In this document: one piece after another, positions 35,148-44,730 of the stretch
Position numbering within the stretch: the first letter of the stretch is position 1
How the letters are laid out: every line of letters begins with the position of its first letter
DNA from: Solimonas terrae
GTDB lineage: Bacteria; Pseudomonadota; Gammaproteobacteria; Nevskiales; Nevskiaceae
Length of the DNA stretch: 64,000 nucleotides
Assembly: GCF_011067135.1 (NCBI RefSeq)
Contig: NZ_JAAMOW010000011.1
Coordinates: forward strand, 62,001 to 126,000
Reading direction: 5' to 3'
The notes under the pieces: generated by a model
What the model was told of the DNA's origin: nothing
The model's input: only the letters and a program-made list of their open reading frames with translations
Databases searched by the model: none
Translations under genes and position numbers: made by a program

Positions 35148-36866
35148 CTACGACGCGTCCGGAACGAACCAGCGCATGAAGCGCACGAAGCCCAGCTTGC
35201 TGCCCTTCACCACCGTGAAGTCGCTGGCGATCGTCAACGCCGGATTGCGCAGTTGCGCGAGCATTTCCTTGAAGGTCTGCGCCGACACGCGCACGACGAT
35301 GTCGGCATCGTCGGTGATCGCCGGCACCACTTCGCTGGCGCCTTGCCGGACGATGTAGGTGTAGCGCTCCGGCACGTCGGTGAATTCGAAGCCGACCTTC
35401 AGTGTCTCGTCGCCGCTGGCCTGCGGATCGAGGTTGACGGCCATGCCGTCGAAGAAGCGCGCCAGCGGCATGCGCGCGAGCATCGCCGGCGTCGGTTTGA
35501 CGACGCGCGCCGGCAGCTTGTACTCGCCCGCCAGCTCGCCGGCGCTGACCTGATACCAGTGCCGCGCATTCGGATTGCTTTCCGCCGCGCCGAGTGCACG
35601 CAGCGCCGCGATGCGTGCCTTGCGCACGTCGTCGCGATCCGGCACCACGCGCAGCGCATAGCCGGACAGCTGCAGCACCCATTGATGCTCGCCGCGCGAT
35701 TCGGCGTCCGTGATCTGCTTCGCCAGTGCATCGATGCCGCCGGCCAGCGCAATCATGTGCCGCGCGGTGTCGTCCGGCGCCAGCGGCTGCAGGCTCGCCG
35801 GATCGCCGTCGTACCAGCCGAGCAGGCCGCTGTAGATCTCGCGCGCCGACCACGGCACATTGCCGTAGAAGGTCTGCAGATAAGGTGACGATGCCAGATG
35901 CGCCGGCAGCCTCAGCGTCGCGGCGATCTCGTCCGGCGTGCGGCCCTGGTTGATGAGCCGGATCGTCTGGTCGTAGACATAGCGGATCGCGTCACGGTAA
36001 TCGGTCAGCGCCGCCTCGATCCGGTCGGCACCGACCAGCGGCCGCGTATGGCTCGGCACCAGCACCTCGGCGTGCAGCGCACGCAGCTTGTCGATCGAGT
36101 CCGCCCAGGCGCGCGGATCGCGATAGCTGGTGCCGCGGATCGTGTAGAGGTTCGGAAACGCGCGGTAGAAGTTGTCGCCGGACAGCACGATGTGCCGCTC
36201 CGGCAGCCACATGAACAACTGGTCGCCGGTCTCGCCCGGCGCATGCACGAGCCGGAAGTGAATGCCGGCGACCGTGTCTTCGAGCTGCTCGTCGAACACG
36301 CGCGTCGGCGGCAGCGTGTCGACCGTGCTGTCGGCATGCATGTCGACGAACGGGCCGATGCCGACATTGATCACCTGATCGGCCGGCAGCGGCATGCCGT
36401 ACATGCGCTGCGAGCGGCGCGTGATCGCGGTCTGCAGCTCGATCGACGTGCGCTGCATGTTCGCCACCAGCTCGCGCTGCGCGTACACCGGCACGTCGCG
36501 GCCTGCCGCGAATACTGCCGCGCCGCCGATGTGATCCGGATGCGAGTGCGTGTAGACGATGGCCTTGACCGGCTTGTCGGTGATCTTGCGGAACGCCGCC
36601 AGCACCTCGCGCGCCGACTCTGCCGTTTCGGTGGTGTCGACGACGATCACGCCGTCGTCACCGACCAGCAGGATCGAATTGGCGATGCCGTAGCCGATCG
36701 CCACGTAGACACCGTCGGCCGGATTGAGAATCTCGCGTTTGAACTCGGCGCTCTGCGCATGCAGTGCCGCCGGCGTGGCGGCAATCGGCGCCGCCTCCGG
36801 CGCGTGATGACAGGCCGGCAGGCACAAGACCGCCGGCAGCACCAGCCCCTTGATGAGCTGCTTCAT
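35148..36866 (-). CDS. Alkyl/aryl-sulfatase-like metallo-beta-lactamase-fold lipoprotein
   Basis: The 572-residue protein carries a lipoprotein signal (LPAC, Cys 19), then a metallo-beta-lactamase domain with the zinc ligands His 107, His 109, Asp 111 and His 112 in THSHPDHIGG, and later GETGDQLFMWLPE and LVPSHTRPL. The middle part (NVPWSAREIYSGLLGWYDGDP) is the dimerisation domain of SdsA1-type sulfatases, and the C-terminal 120 residues look SCP2-like. Such enzymes release sulfate from primary alkyl sulfates such as SDS. GGGGGGA precedes the start at 36866. No sulfur-transport genes are nearby. Confidence 0.87.
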   Translation of the reverse strand: MKQLIKGLVLPAVLCLPACHHAPEAAPIAATPAALHAQSAEFKREILNPADGVYVAIGYGIANSILLVGDDGVIVVDTTETAESAREVLAAFRKITDKPVKAIVYTHSHPDHIGGAAVFAAGRDVPVYAQRELVANMQRTSIELQTAITRRSQRMYGMPLPADQVINVGIGPFVDMHADSTVDTLPPTRVFDEQLEDTVAGIHFRLVHAPGETGDQLFMWLPERHIVLSGDNFYRAFPNLYTIRGTSYRDPRAWADSIDKLRALHAEVLVPSHTRPLVGADRIEAALTDYRDAIRYVYDQTIRLINQGRTPDEIAATLRLPAHLASSPYLQTFYGNVPWSAREIYSGLLGWYDGDPASLQPLAPDDTARHMIALAGGIDALAKQITDAESRGEHQWVLQLSGYALRVVPDRDDVRKARIAALRALGAAESNPNARHWYQVSAGELAGEYKLPARVVKPTPAMLARMPLARFFDGMAVNLDPQASGDETLKVGFEFTDVPERYTYIVRQGASEVVPAITDDADIVVRVSAQTFKEMLAQLRNPALTIASDFTVVKGSKLGFVRFMRWFVPDAS

Positions 36867-37005
36867 CGTTTCCCCCCACTTCGTTCTGGTTCGCGGCATG
36901 CCGGCGCCGCGTCGTTCTTCAGCGGCGAAGGATCGGCCACCTCGCCCGCCGTCGCAAGCCGCCGGCTGCTGATCCATCATGGGCCGGGCAGATCAGGGGA
37001 AAACC

Positions 37006-37377
37006 ATGGAACGTGTCATCGGTGTCGGCGGCATCTTTTTCAAATCAGCCAATCCGGACGCGCTGCGAGCCTGGTACCGCCAGCATCTGGGTCTCGACAT
37101 CCAGGACTGGGGCGGCACGCATTTCGGCGGCGACCCGAATGCCGGCGCGCCGCTGGCATGGAGCATCTTCGACGCGGCCTCGAACAGCTTCGCGCCGAGC
37201 AGCGCCAGCTTCATGATCAATTACCGTGTGCGCGACCTGCACGCCGTACTCGCCGCGCTGCGCGCCGAAGGCTGCGAGGTGGACGAGAGAACCGACAGCT
37301 CGGACTTCGGCAAGTTCGGCTGGGTCATGGACCCGGACGGCAACCGCGTCGAGCTCTGGGAACCGCCGGCGGCCTAG
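37006..37377 (+). CDS. VOC (glyoxalase/bleomycin-resistance) family protein, 123 aa
   Basis: The start MERVIGVGGIFFKSANPDALRAWYRQHLGLDI and the end SDFGKFGWVMDPDGNRVELWEPP are characteristic of single-domain vicinal oxygen chelate proteins; the terminal Glu in VELW is a typical metal ligand. Members bind a metal and act as lyases, isomerases or resistance proteins. The substrate is unknown. The start at 37006 removes nine non-homologous residues. It is divergent from the sulfatase-like gene and convergent with dcd. Confidence 0.85.
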   Translation: MERVIGVGGIFFKSANPDALRAWYRQHLGLDIQDWGGTHFGGDPNAGAPLAWSIFDAASNSFAPSSASFMINYRVRDLHAVLAALRAEGCEVDERTDSSDFGKFGWVMDPDGNRVELWEPPAA

Positions 37378-37477
37378 AATCAACCGCGCGAGCCACCCGG
37401 CGAGGGACCCGCGCAGCGGGATCGACGGCAAGGCGAATCGCGGCCGGGATCGCGCCGCCCTGAAGCGAGATCAGGTC

Positions 37478-38041
<564 letters not shown>

Positions 38042-38273
38042 GCGATGGTCCCGGTTGCCGGCGCGCATTGTAGCGGGCACGGTCCACGAAAGCCGCCGAC
38101 GGGCCCGCCGCTTGCCCGATGGCAGGGACGAGGCTCTAATGAGCCTGAACATCCGATCGGCGAGCCACCCGAATGCCGCGTCTGAATCCATCTAATCCGG
38201 CGCTCCGTCAGAACGCCACACAGAATCAGGGACTTGGCGACTCCGCGCCGGGATTATGTGGATTGGGTCACGG

Positions 38274-38301
38274 ATTAGACGGATTTCGTCGTCCGTCTAA
38301 T
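38274..38301. repeat. 10-bp inverted repeat upstream of the orphan gene
   Basis: ATTAGACGGA and its exact reverse complement TCCGTCTAAT flank an 8-base spacer, ending 21 bases before the orphan gene's start. It could be an operator, a hairpin or part of a recombination site. Confidence 0.7.
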
Positions 38302-38305
38302 TGGC

Positions 38306-38312
38306 GTTGGGC
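38306..38312 (+). other. attC-like R' heptamer GTTGGGC
   Basis: GTTGGGC fits the integron core-site consensus GTTRRRY and lies 10 bases before the orphan gene's ATG. A single heptamer can occur by chance; the claim rests on its partner after the gene. Confidence 0.35.
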
Positions 38313-38322
38313 CTAAAAGCAC

Positions 38323-39126
38323 ATGGACAAACGAGCACTTACCATTTTGCATGACGCGCACTGGGGTTCTGGCGGCTGGAAGCGCAAGGAACTGGTGTCA
38401 GATGCAGACTTTGCTTACGCAAAAGAGGCGGGGGTTATGTTTGACACCATCGCCATCGATCACGACGGTATCGTCAGAAAATGTCTCACCATCCGCGAGC
38501 GCATTGAACCAAAGGCAGTTGCAGACGCATTCATTACAAGTCTTGCAACGCGCAGTTTGGCCCATCGTTCTGCGCTCGGAAGCTACGCCGTTTTAAAGGC
38601 TTTCCCAAGCCATGCTTGGGCCGGAGAAGGTCCGTCGTGCGACATCTGCGGCAGCTATTCGCAGAGAGAGTCAAAGAAAGAAGATCTGAATGTTCTGAAT
38701 TTCGAGCGTTTCAAGTGGGGAGGTGTAAGGCACTTACAGGCACTTTACGCAGCGTTTGATCTTGAGCAATTTCAGATGCTCCCTCACGTCAGAGTTTTGC
38801 CGGAGCATGTCTCCCTCTTCAAAGAACTTATCGCTTGCATCGAAAATGTCCCGCCAGGCACGAGTTCCGCTCAGTTGCACAGCCATCTCCCAAAGGCACT
38901 AAAGTCAAATAAGCCTGAGCGTGACATTCTCCTTGGCATATTGGGCATCGCGGGAGTCCTTCAAACGGCTGAGCATCGCGGCTTTCAGCAAGCCTTTGTG
39001 CGCGCGGATCACAGGGCGCTGCCAGACCGCAGATTCGTCGATATGGCTTATCCAGCATGCTGGTGGTCTCAATCAGACGGTATTAACAAAGAGGCAGTAA
39101 AGGCATGGTTCGGCCATTTGCTGTAG
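38323..39126 (+). CDS. Orphan hypothetical protein of foreign character, 267 aa
   Basis: I recognise no family. The protein is soluble, with no signal peptide or membrane helix. A CDICGSY motif at about residue 106 could form half of a zinc site, and Trp/His-rich patches occur near both ends (DAHWGSGGWKRKE, YPACWWSQSDG). Codon use is clearly AT-richer than in all neighbours (many AAA, TTT, CTT and ACA codons), which suggests recent transfer. It is flanked at 10 and 4 bases by heptamers matching integron attC ends, so it may be a stranded gene cassette. Confidence 0.75.
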   Translation: MDKRALTILHDAHWGSGGWKRKELVSDADFAYAKEAGVMFDTIAIDHDGIVRKCLTIRERIEPKAVADAFITSLATRSLAHRSALGSYAVLKAFPSHAWAGEGPSCDICGSYSQRESKKEDLNVLNFERFKWGGVRHLQALYAAFDLEQFQMLPHVRVLPEHVSLFKELIACIENVPPGTSSAQLHSHLPKALKSNKPERDILLGILGIAGVLQTAEHRGFQQAFVRADHRALPDRRFVDMAYPACWWSQSDGINKEAVKAWFGHLL

Positions 39127-39675
39127 TGCGGCCCAACAAGGTGTACATGGACTCCTCCCGCAAGCCCGCAGGTGAGTGAAGCGCTGATCGCGGCGTGCAA
39201 AGGTGGTTGCAGTCGTACATTCGGCTTCGTCGAGGGCCTGCGATGCAGGCCGAGTCTTCATGGAAATCCGCGCCGGGAGCGCCACACGTTCGCAACGAGC
39301 TTATCCGCGCTCACGCTTGTTGTCGGCTTTGCTGCCCGGACGGGCCGGCCGTCTACGCCATGATCTGCTGTCTTCTCCTGCGCAACCCTCGGAAACGTTT
39401 GCTGCTGCTGTGATGAATCAGGCCGCAGCGGCCTGATCGGGATCGAACAGCGTGCCGTGCCACCGGAAGCTCGCGTTTCCAAATTCTCATCGGGCGGCAG
39501 CAAGCTCGATGCCAGAAAGCTCTGGTTACGAGTTGTCGCTCAGGCGGGGAAGCTTACGGATTCATCGCCCTGCGGGCCTGCCATGCGGATCATCGAAATC
39601 CGGCCGTAAAGTGTCGATTTGCCGGCGCCTCGTTCGTCGCAATGCCGAGCCACCATTCGACCCAGGAGAATGACG
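39127..39675. other. 549-bp non-coding region after the orphan gene
   Basis: I see no convincing gene. It holds the attC-like heptamer, a GGCCTGC/GCAGGCC hairpin (39235-39251) and a 21-base palindrome around 39417-39437 (ATCAGGCCGC with its complement). Composition returns gradually to the GC-rich norm, so this is probably the right edge of the foreign segment. Confidence 0.5.
39131..39137 (+). other. attC-like R'' heptamer GCCCAAC
   Basis: GCCCAAC, followed by AA, fits the integron attC opening consensus RYYYAAC and begins four bases after the orphan gene's stop. The matching closing heptamer is not intact; CTTGTTG then TCGGC at about 39316-39327 may be a decayed remnant. Confidence 0.35.
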
Positions 39676-40113
39676 ATGCGATTCATCATCACGGCACAGG
39701 CGGGCGCGGACCGTGCGGAGCCGGACGCCGGCGGCGGCGTGGACGAGGCCCTGCTCACGGCGTACATGACGTTCAACGAGGACATGCACAAGGCCGGCGT
39801 TCTCGTTGCATCCGAAGGCTTGAATCCGGCAGCGCGCGGCGCCCGCGTCGCGGCGGCCGGTGGGAAGCGCTACGTCGTCGATGGCCCGTTCGCCGAGTCG
39901 AAGGAGTTGCTCGGCGGCTTTTACATCATCGAAGTCGGATCGCTCGAGGAGGCGATTTCCTGGGCGCTGCGCGCGCCTTGCGGTCTCGGCACGGACGATG
40001 TGCTGGAGGTGCGCCAGCTCACCGGAGCGGGCGACGTTCCGCCGGAGGTTCTCGACATCATCAAGGCGGCGGCACCGACCTGGAGCGAGTCGGTCTGGCA
40101 GGCGCGGAAGTGA
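39676..40113 (+). CDS. YCII-related (DGPF) domain protein, 145 aa
   Basis: MRFIIT opens a small alpha/beta fold and VVDGPFAESKELLGGFYIIE is the defining DGPF motif of the YCII-related family. These ferredoxin-like proteins are common next to ECF sigma factors and in small catabolic operons, but their activity is mostly unknown. The start at 39676 is preferred over 39670 because AGGAGA lies at the right distance. It begins a same-strand run with hydrolase, membrane-protein, VOC and cupin genes. Confidence 0.86.
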   Translation: MRFIITAQAGADRAEPDAGGGVDEALLTAYMTFNEDMHKAGVLVASEGLNPAARGARVAAAGGKRYVVDGPFAESKELLGGFYIIEVGSLEEAISWALRAPCGLGTDDVLEVRQLTGAGDVPPEVLDIIKAAAPTWSESVWQARK

Positions 40114-40194
40114 AAGCCGCATGCGGCACCGGCGAGTGAGCAGCCGGAAACTCCGGCAACAGAACGGTGCGGCGAAATGGGCAGGCGTCATCAA

Positions 40195-41007
40195 ATGAAT
40201 AAATGGACGGACGGACGCTGCCGGGCGAACGGCATCAATCTTCATTACCTGCGAACCGGCGGCGACAAACCAGCCGTGCTGATGCTTCACGGCTTGATGG
40301 GCAGCGGCGCGTGCTGGACGCCTTTGGCCCGCACGCTGGCGGACGACTACGACGTGGTGATGCCGGACGCCCGCGGGCATGGGCAGTCGGGCGCGCCGCC
40401 GTCCGGATACGGGTACGAGGATCAGGCGCGCGATGTCATCGGGCTGATTGCCGGACTCGGGCTGTCGGCACCGATCCTGGTCGGACACTCGATGGGCGGC
40501 ATGACGGCGGCGGTGGTCGCGAGCACGGCCGCGCGGACCATTCGCGGCCTGGCGCTGCTTGATCCGACATTTCTCGATCCGCCACGCCAGCAGGAAGTGT
40601 TCGAAAGCGAAGTCATGGCGCAGCACCGCCAGCTGCTGGCCCGCGACGCGAACGAGGTTCTGGTCGAACTGCGGTCACGACATCCGGATCGTGCGCGCGA
40701 GCTGGTCGGGCTACTCGCCGATGCCCGGCTGCAGACCAGCATTCATGCGTTCCAGGTTCTCACCCCGCCCAACCCCGACTACCGGCAGTTGCTGCGTACA
40801 ATCGAGGTGCCGATCCTGATGTTGGTCGGCGATGCGGGCGTCGTGTCGCGGGACACGGCGACCGGACTGCAGCGCATCCATCCGCAGCTGCAAGTCGAGC
40901 CGATACCGAACGCAGGCCACGGAATTCACTATGACCAACCGGAGCGCGTCGCAGCGGTACTCCGGTCCTTCCTGGACTCGGCGGCCCGTTCATCGAACGA
41001 TGGGTGA
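40195..41007 (+). CDS. Alpha/beta hydrolase
   Basis: The 270-residue enzyme has the hydrolase fold motifs in order: an oxyanion-hole LHGLMGSGACW, PDARGHGQSG, the nucleophile elbow GHSMGG (Ser 99), an acid near LMLVGDAGVVSRD and the catalytic His in NAGHGIHYDQPE. The substrate is unknown; related proteins include haloperoxidase-like esterases and lactonases. The start at 40195 gives the natural beginning MNKWTDGRCRANGINLHY. It lies 81 bases after the YCII gene in the same direction. Confidence 0.9.
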   Translation: MNKWTDGRCRANGINLHYLRTGGDKPAVLMLHGLMGSGACWTPLARTLADDYDVVMPDARGHGQSGAPPSGYGYEDQARDVIGLIAGLGLSAPILVGHSMGGMTAAVVASTAARTIRGLALLDPTFLDPPRQQEVFESEVMAQHRQLLARDANEVLVELRSRHPDRARELVGLLADARLQTSIHAFQVLTPPNPDYRQLLRTIEVPILMLVGDAGVVSRDTATGLQRIHPQLQVEPIPNAGHGIHYDQPERVAAVLRSFLDSAARSSNDG

Positions 41008-41127
41008 CGGCCGGCGCCGGGCGCGGACGGGGGGTCGGCGACTGCCGGAAGCACTACCGTCGGATCTGGAGAGCCGGTTCGCGCTCCGGCACCGGCCTTG
41101 CGCTCACTCCCCTGGCCCACGCTCATG

Positions 41128-41640
41128 ATGCGATTCGGACGATCCGTGATCCTGACAACGAATGCGTCCCGCGAGGCGGTTCACGCGCGGCTCGTGGCAG
41201 CGGTGCTGCCGGCGCGTTCGGCGCTGTCGCTCAAGCCCGTTCGCATCGCAGACTGGCTGCGGCAGTGCGAGGGCAAGTCGTTTGTCGGCACCGTTGATGC
41301 GGAGCGATTCAAGCTCGGGCTGCTCGGCACGCCGGGCGCGCGGTTCCGGCGCCGTGGCAACGCCGCGATTGTCGTCGGCACCATCGAGGATGGCGCCGTG
41401 CACGTCCGCCTGCGCCCGCCGATCTTCAACATCGTCTTTGCGGCGGCCTTCGGCCTGTTCGTGTCGACGACGTTCGTGCTGTCGTTCTACGGACCGTCGA
41501 ACACCATGCCGGTGCATGGCCTGCTCGCGGTGATGCTGGTGCTGCCGCTGGCGATCCTGTTCCGCGTCTTCGTCAGCGAGGCACGCAGCGCGGAGCAAAC
41601 CCTGCGCCGCGTGCTGGGTGTGGATGGAGCGCGGGACTGA
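41128..41640 (+). CDS. Hypothetical membrane protein, 170 aa
   Basis: An N-terminal soluble part (VILTTNASREAVHARLVAAV) is followed by two hydrophobic segments, IFNIVFAAAFGLFVSTTFVL and GLLAVMLVLPLAILFRVFV, near residues 104-124 and 136-154. I do not recognise the family. A second ATG precedes at 41125. No clear ribosome-binding site is visible, so the start is uncertain. It is followed 46 bases later by another small membrane protein. Confidence 0.6.
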   Translation: MRFGRSVILTTNASREAVHARLVAAVLPARSALSLKPVRIADWLRQCEGKSFVGTVDAERFKLGLLGTPGARFRRRGNAAIVVGTIEDGAVHVRLRPPIFNIVFAAAFGLFVSTTFVLSFYGPSNTMPVHGLLAVMLVLPLAILFRVFVSEARSAEQTLRRVLGVDGARD

Positions 41641-41686
41641 GTCCCGGTTCCCGCGCGCGAGACAACACGACATCCGGAGTCTCGAA

Positions 41687-42103
41687 ATGTTTTCCGACAA
41701 GATTTCGATGAAAGCGATCCTGCCGGCGCTGATCGGCTATCTGATCCTGTCTGTCATTGCGACGGGAATCATCGTCCAGCTGTGGCTGCCGCCCGGCATC
41801 ACGGATCGTCAGCAGCTGATCCGCCTTGCGGACACCGACCCAGGGCTGCTGTTGTGGCAGAACCTGCTTGGCGCGTTTCTGGGAATTCTCGCCGGCTTCG
41901 CGGGTTGTCACTTCGCCAAGGCCGGCGGCCTGCGGAATCCGCTGCTGATCGGGGTGCTGCTGACGATCTACGGCATCGTCGGCATCGCCCTGCATCCCGC
42001 CCACCCGCTGCCGATGCAGGCAGCGAAAATCGTCGCGCCCGTGCCGCTTGCCTTGCTGGGCGGCTACCTGCGGCTCGCCATCGCCCGGCGCGGTAAGGTC
42101 TGA
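41687..42103 (+). CDS. Hypothetical membrane protein, 138 aa
   Basis: Four membrane segments can be drawn (about residues 10-32, 53-72, 80-100 and 108-125), including LPALIGYLILSVIATGIIVQL and NPLLIGVLLTIYGIVGIAL. No motif or family is recognised. The start at 41687 is chosen over a longer frame that overlaps the previous gene; 41708 is an alternative. It lies between an uncharacterised membrane protein and a VOC protein on the same strand. Confidence 0.65.
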   Translation: MFSDKISMKAILPALIGYLILSVIATGIIVQLWLPPGITDRQQLIRLADTDPGLLLWQNLLGAFLGILAGFAGCHFAKAGGLRNPLLIGVLLTIYGIVGIALHPAHPLPMQAAKIVAPVPLALLGGYLRLAIARRGKV

Positions 42104-42127
42104 AGCAGCATCAGAGGAGCAACACTC

Positions 42128-42508
42128 ATGGCATTCAAACCGCAGGGCTACAACGCCGTCGCCCCGTATCTGATCGTCGGCGACGCCGGCGCGACGATCG
42201 ATTTTCTCGTTGCCACGTTCGGCGCCACCCCGCTGCGCATGATCCCGCACGAGGACGGCAGGCTGCGGCATGGCGAGGTCCGCATCGACGACAGCGTGGT
42301 CATGCTGGCCGATGCCATGGAGGGCTGGCCGCCGGTGCCGAGCCACGTGCATGTGTACGTGGCGGATGTCGATGCCACCTATGCACGCGCACTCCGGGCC
42401 GGGGCAACCGGCGTGCAGGCGCCCGTGCAGCAGGACGATCCGGACCGGCGCGGCGGCTTTCGCGATGCGGGCGGCACGACATGGTGGGTCGGCCAGCAGA
42501 TGGCATAG
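42128..42508 (+). CDS. VOC family protein (PhnB-like), 126 aa
   Basis: The start NAVAPYLIVGDAGATIDFLVATFGA and the end GFRDAGGTTWWVGQQ are typical of PhnB-type vicinal oxygen chelate proteins. The central HGEVRIDDSVVMLADAM and HVHVYVADVDATYARAL blocks complete the paired beta-alpha-beta-beta-beta modules. A metal-dependent activity is possible but the substrate is unknown. AGAGGAG lies nine bases before the ATG. It sits between a membrane protein and a cupin. Confidence 0.87.
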   Translation: MAFKPQGYNAVAPYLIVGDAGATIDFLVATFGATPLRMIPHEDGRLRHGEVRIDDSVVMLADAMEGWPPVPSHVHVYVADVDATYARALRAGATGVQAPVQQDDPDRRGGFRDAGGTTWWVGQQMA

Positions 42509-42589
42509 ATCCCGAACGCGACGCCGCTCCACGCGCCCGTTTGCCGGAAGCCCGGCCGCCCCTGCTCCGCCATCAACGAGAATCCGAAC

Positions 42590-43072
42590 ATGCCGCTTTC
42601 CGAAAAGCCCGCCGTCGCACTGCCGGCACTGGACGCGCCGGTGCGCAGCAAACCCTCGAACTATCCGGAACCTTTCGCCTCGCGCATGGGCGGCAGGGAG
42701 AAGCGGCCCCTCGGCGATCTGTTCGGGCTTTGCAATTTCGGCGTCAACCTGACGCGCCTGTCGGCCGGTGCCGTATCGGCGCTGCGCCACGCGCACTCGG
42801 CACAGGACGAGTTCCTCTACATCCTGCAGGGTCATCCGGTGTTGGTCAGTGACGCCGGCCGCACGCCGCTGGCGCCCGGCATGTGCGCGGGCTTTCGCGC
42901 CGGCAGCGGCGACGCGCACCAGCTGATCAATGAAACGGACGGCGACGTGCTCTATCTGGAAGTCGGCGACCGCAGTACCGGCGATCAGGTGTTCTATCCG
43001 GACGACGATCTCGAAGCGCAGCGCCACGACGGCAGCTGGCGCTTTGTCCACAAGGATGGAAGACCGTACTGA
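42590..43072 (+). CDS. Cupin domain-containing protein, 160 aa
   Basis: The single cupin has motif 1 in LRHAHSAQDEFLYILQG (His-x-His and Glu metal ligands) and motif 2 in GSGDAHQLINETDGDVLYLEVG. The N-terminal 30 residues, with YPEPFASRMGGREKRPLGDLFG, are typical of a family annotated as cupin/mannose-6-phosphate-isomerase-like. Metal binding is likely and the reaction unknown. It ends the same-strand run that begins at the YCII gene and converges on the GT9 gene. Confidence 0.87.
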   Translation: MPLSEKPAVALPALDAPVRSKPSNYPEPFASRMGGREKRPLGDLFGLCNFGVNLTRLSAGAVSALRHAHSAQDEFLYILQGHPVLVSDAGRTPLAPGMCAGFRAGSGDAHQLINETDGDVLYLEVGDRSTGDQVFYPDDDLEAQRHDGSWRFVHKDGRPY

Positions 43073-43120
43073 GGCGCGGCCGGTCCGCAACGGCAGCATG
43101 CGGACGCGCGGCGGCGCGGC

Positions 43121-44278
43121 TCAGCAGGCACGCAGTTCCGCCACCACCGCGGGCCTGCCGATCTCGACCCTTTCGCCCGGCTGGCCGGGATCGCCAGCGG
43201 GTGCCGGCGTCCATTCGCAGGGGCCGTCCATCGGCGTCGCCGGCATGCCGCGTATGACGGCGGCGGCGCTGCGCAGCAGCGATTCGGTGTCGATGCCTCG
43301 CAGATAGTCCGCCGGGTCCGAAGGGCAGGACAACACGGCGTGCTGCTCGCCTTTCGGCGCCCAGTCGTTCATCGATTCGATCTGCCGATGCCAGCTGACC
43401 GACGGCGTGCGCGCCAGCCATGCGAAATGGATCGTTCCGGTATCGCCGCCGACGTGCAGGGCCGCGCCCTCGATGACGCGAAACAGCTGCGGAAGACTCA
43501 GCTCGCCGTCAAAGACTTTCAATGCCTGGAACGGCAGCTCCGGCAACAGCTGCGCAAGCGCTTCGCGTTCGCGGGACTTGCGCGAGCATGAAATGACGAG
43601 CCGTCGCGACGGAAATCTGCGATGCAAGCCCAGCAGCAGTTCGGCCATTTGCACTGGCGGCAGCTCCTTGCGCATCAGCTTCGTGTACGGACTGACATGA
43701 ATGTAGCCGGCCGGCGCATCGCGCCGAAGATCGTCCACGATCGTGTCGGCTGCGGCCGCAGCAAGATTGAACTTCGCCTCGACGGCGGCGAAACCGGCCA
43801 TCTGCAGGCAGCGCAGACGCTGCTCGTACATCGCGCCCGTGCGGAACGGCACATCGGCCAGGTCGCTGGCGAACAGGCGCCAGGCCCATCGGCTGCGCGA
43901 TCCGCCCGGCCGACGGATCAGGCGGCGGCCGGCGCCGGACAGCCCGGCGATGGCGGAGGCGTAGTCGGAGCCGATCAGATCGACGGCCACGTCGTAGTGC
44001 GCCGCACGCAGCCGCCGCAGCATCGACAGGTGATAGCCGATGCCGGCATCGATCGAGCGGCAGTACGGAATCGCCTTGTCGATCCACGGCAGCATTTGCA
44101 GAAAGCTGAGATTGACCTCCTGCACCATGCAGTGCAGTTCGGCCGCCGGATAGGCGCAGCGCAATGCCCAGAGCGCCGGCAGCGAGTGCACCAGATCGCC
44201 GAGACCGGCGATCTCGATCGCCAGAATCTTCCTGCTCCGGCGCGTCGCCGCGGCAAACGCCGGGGTGACGACGTTCAT
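43121..44278 (-). CDS. Glycosyltransferase family 9 (heptosyltransferase-like)
   Basis: The 385-residue protein shows the GT9 pattern: ILAIEIAGLGDLVHSLPALWALRCAYPAAELHCMV at the N terminus (given here in part) and, near residue 290, LHVGGDTGTIHFAWLARTPSVSW, the nucleotide-sugar binding half. Such enzymes add heptoses or related sugars to LPS core. The acceptor cannot be told. The start at 44278 leaves a 16-residue lead before the first strand. The C-terminal tail is Pro/Ala-rich. It is convergent with the cupin gene. Confidence 0.85.
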   Translation of the reverse strand: MNVVTPAFAAATRRSRKILAIEIAGLGDLVHSLPALWALRCAYPAAELHCMVQEVNLSFLQMLPWIDKAIPYCRSIDAGIGYHLSMLRRLRAAHYDVAVDLIGSDYASAIAGLSGAGRRLIRRPGGSRSRWAWRLFASDLADVPFRTGAMYEQRLRCLQMAGFAAVEAKFNLAAAAADTIVDDLRRDAPAGYIHVSPYTKLMRKELPPVQMAELLLGLHRRFPSRRLVISCSRKSREREALAQLLPELPFQALKVFDGELSLPQLFRVIEGAALHVGGDTGTIHFAWLARTPSVSWHRQIESMNDWAPKGEQHAVLSCPSDPADYLRGIDTESLLRSAAAVIRGMPATPMDGPCEWTPAPAGDPGQPGERVEIGRPAVVAELRAC

Positions 44279-44730
44279 GACGCCCGTACGCCGCGCGCGC
44301 CAGACGGACACGCGCATCGCCGCATCACGCGCCCGTCACGGTCTCTCAGCTTCAGTGTTTTCCTGCTCATCGGTTTGCCGGATCACCCCTTGATCGCGGG
44401 AAAACCCGGCACGCCCGTCCATGACGGCGCCCGAACGCAGTACCCGCGCGCGGCCGTGCCGTTTCCCGGAACGCAGGTTTGACGAAGCGGCTTACCAGAC
44501 TATTACGGGCCGTTGCCCGGTCTCCCGGCGCTTCCGCGACGCCGGTTCAGGGGGCGACATCGGCCGCGGCTCGCCGCGGCGCGGGGCGCCTTCGCACACC
44601 GACCGGTGATCGGCGGGCGGCGACGCAAAGGCAGCCTGCCGGAACGCTACGCGGGGGACAGCGCCGGCCTGCATCCGGAATCGGCGGGCCGCCGTAGGGC
44701 GATATCGGATATCCGGAGAAGCTACCCGCC
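44279..44730. other. 452-bp region without a recognised gene
   Basis: GC-rich, with no frame that resembles a protein family. Its right end carries two GATATC half-palindromes and the GGAGA ribosome-binding candidate of the small reading frame at 44731. I see nothing else of note. Confidence 0.4.

Larger units (their letters stand above)
38042..38322. other. Region upstream of dcd and of the AT-richer orphan gene
   Basis: No gene in 281 bases. It contains the outward promoters of two divergent genes. From about 38190 base composition shifts toward A+T, and near its right end lie a 10-bp inverted repeat and a GTTGGGC heptamer. Confidence 0.5.

Noticed and set aside
39452-39673. Small plus-strand frame after the orphan gene
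   Set aside because: Arg/Ser/Pro-rich product, no ribosome-binding site and overlap with the real YCII promoter region.
43083-43105. GTCCGCA/TGCGGAC hairpin between convergent cupin and GT9 genes
   Set aside because: Seven base pairs without T runs on either strand; could stop transcripts but cannot be supported.
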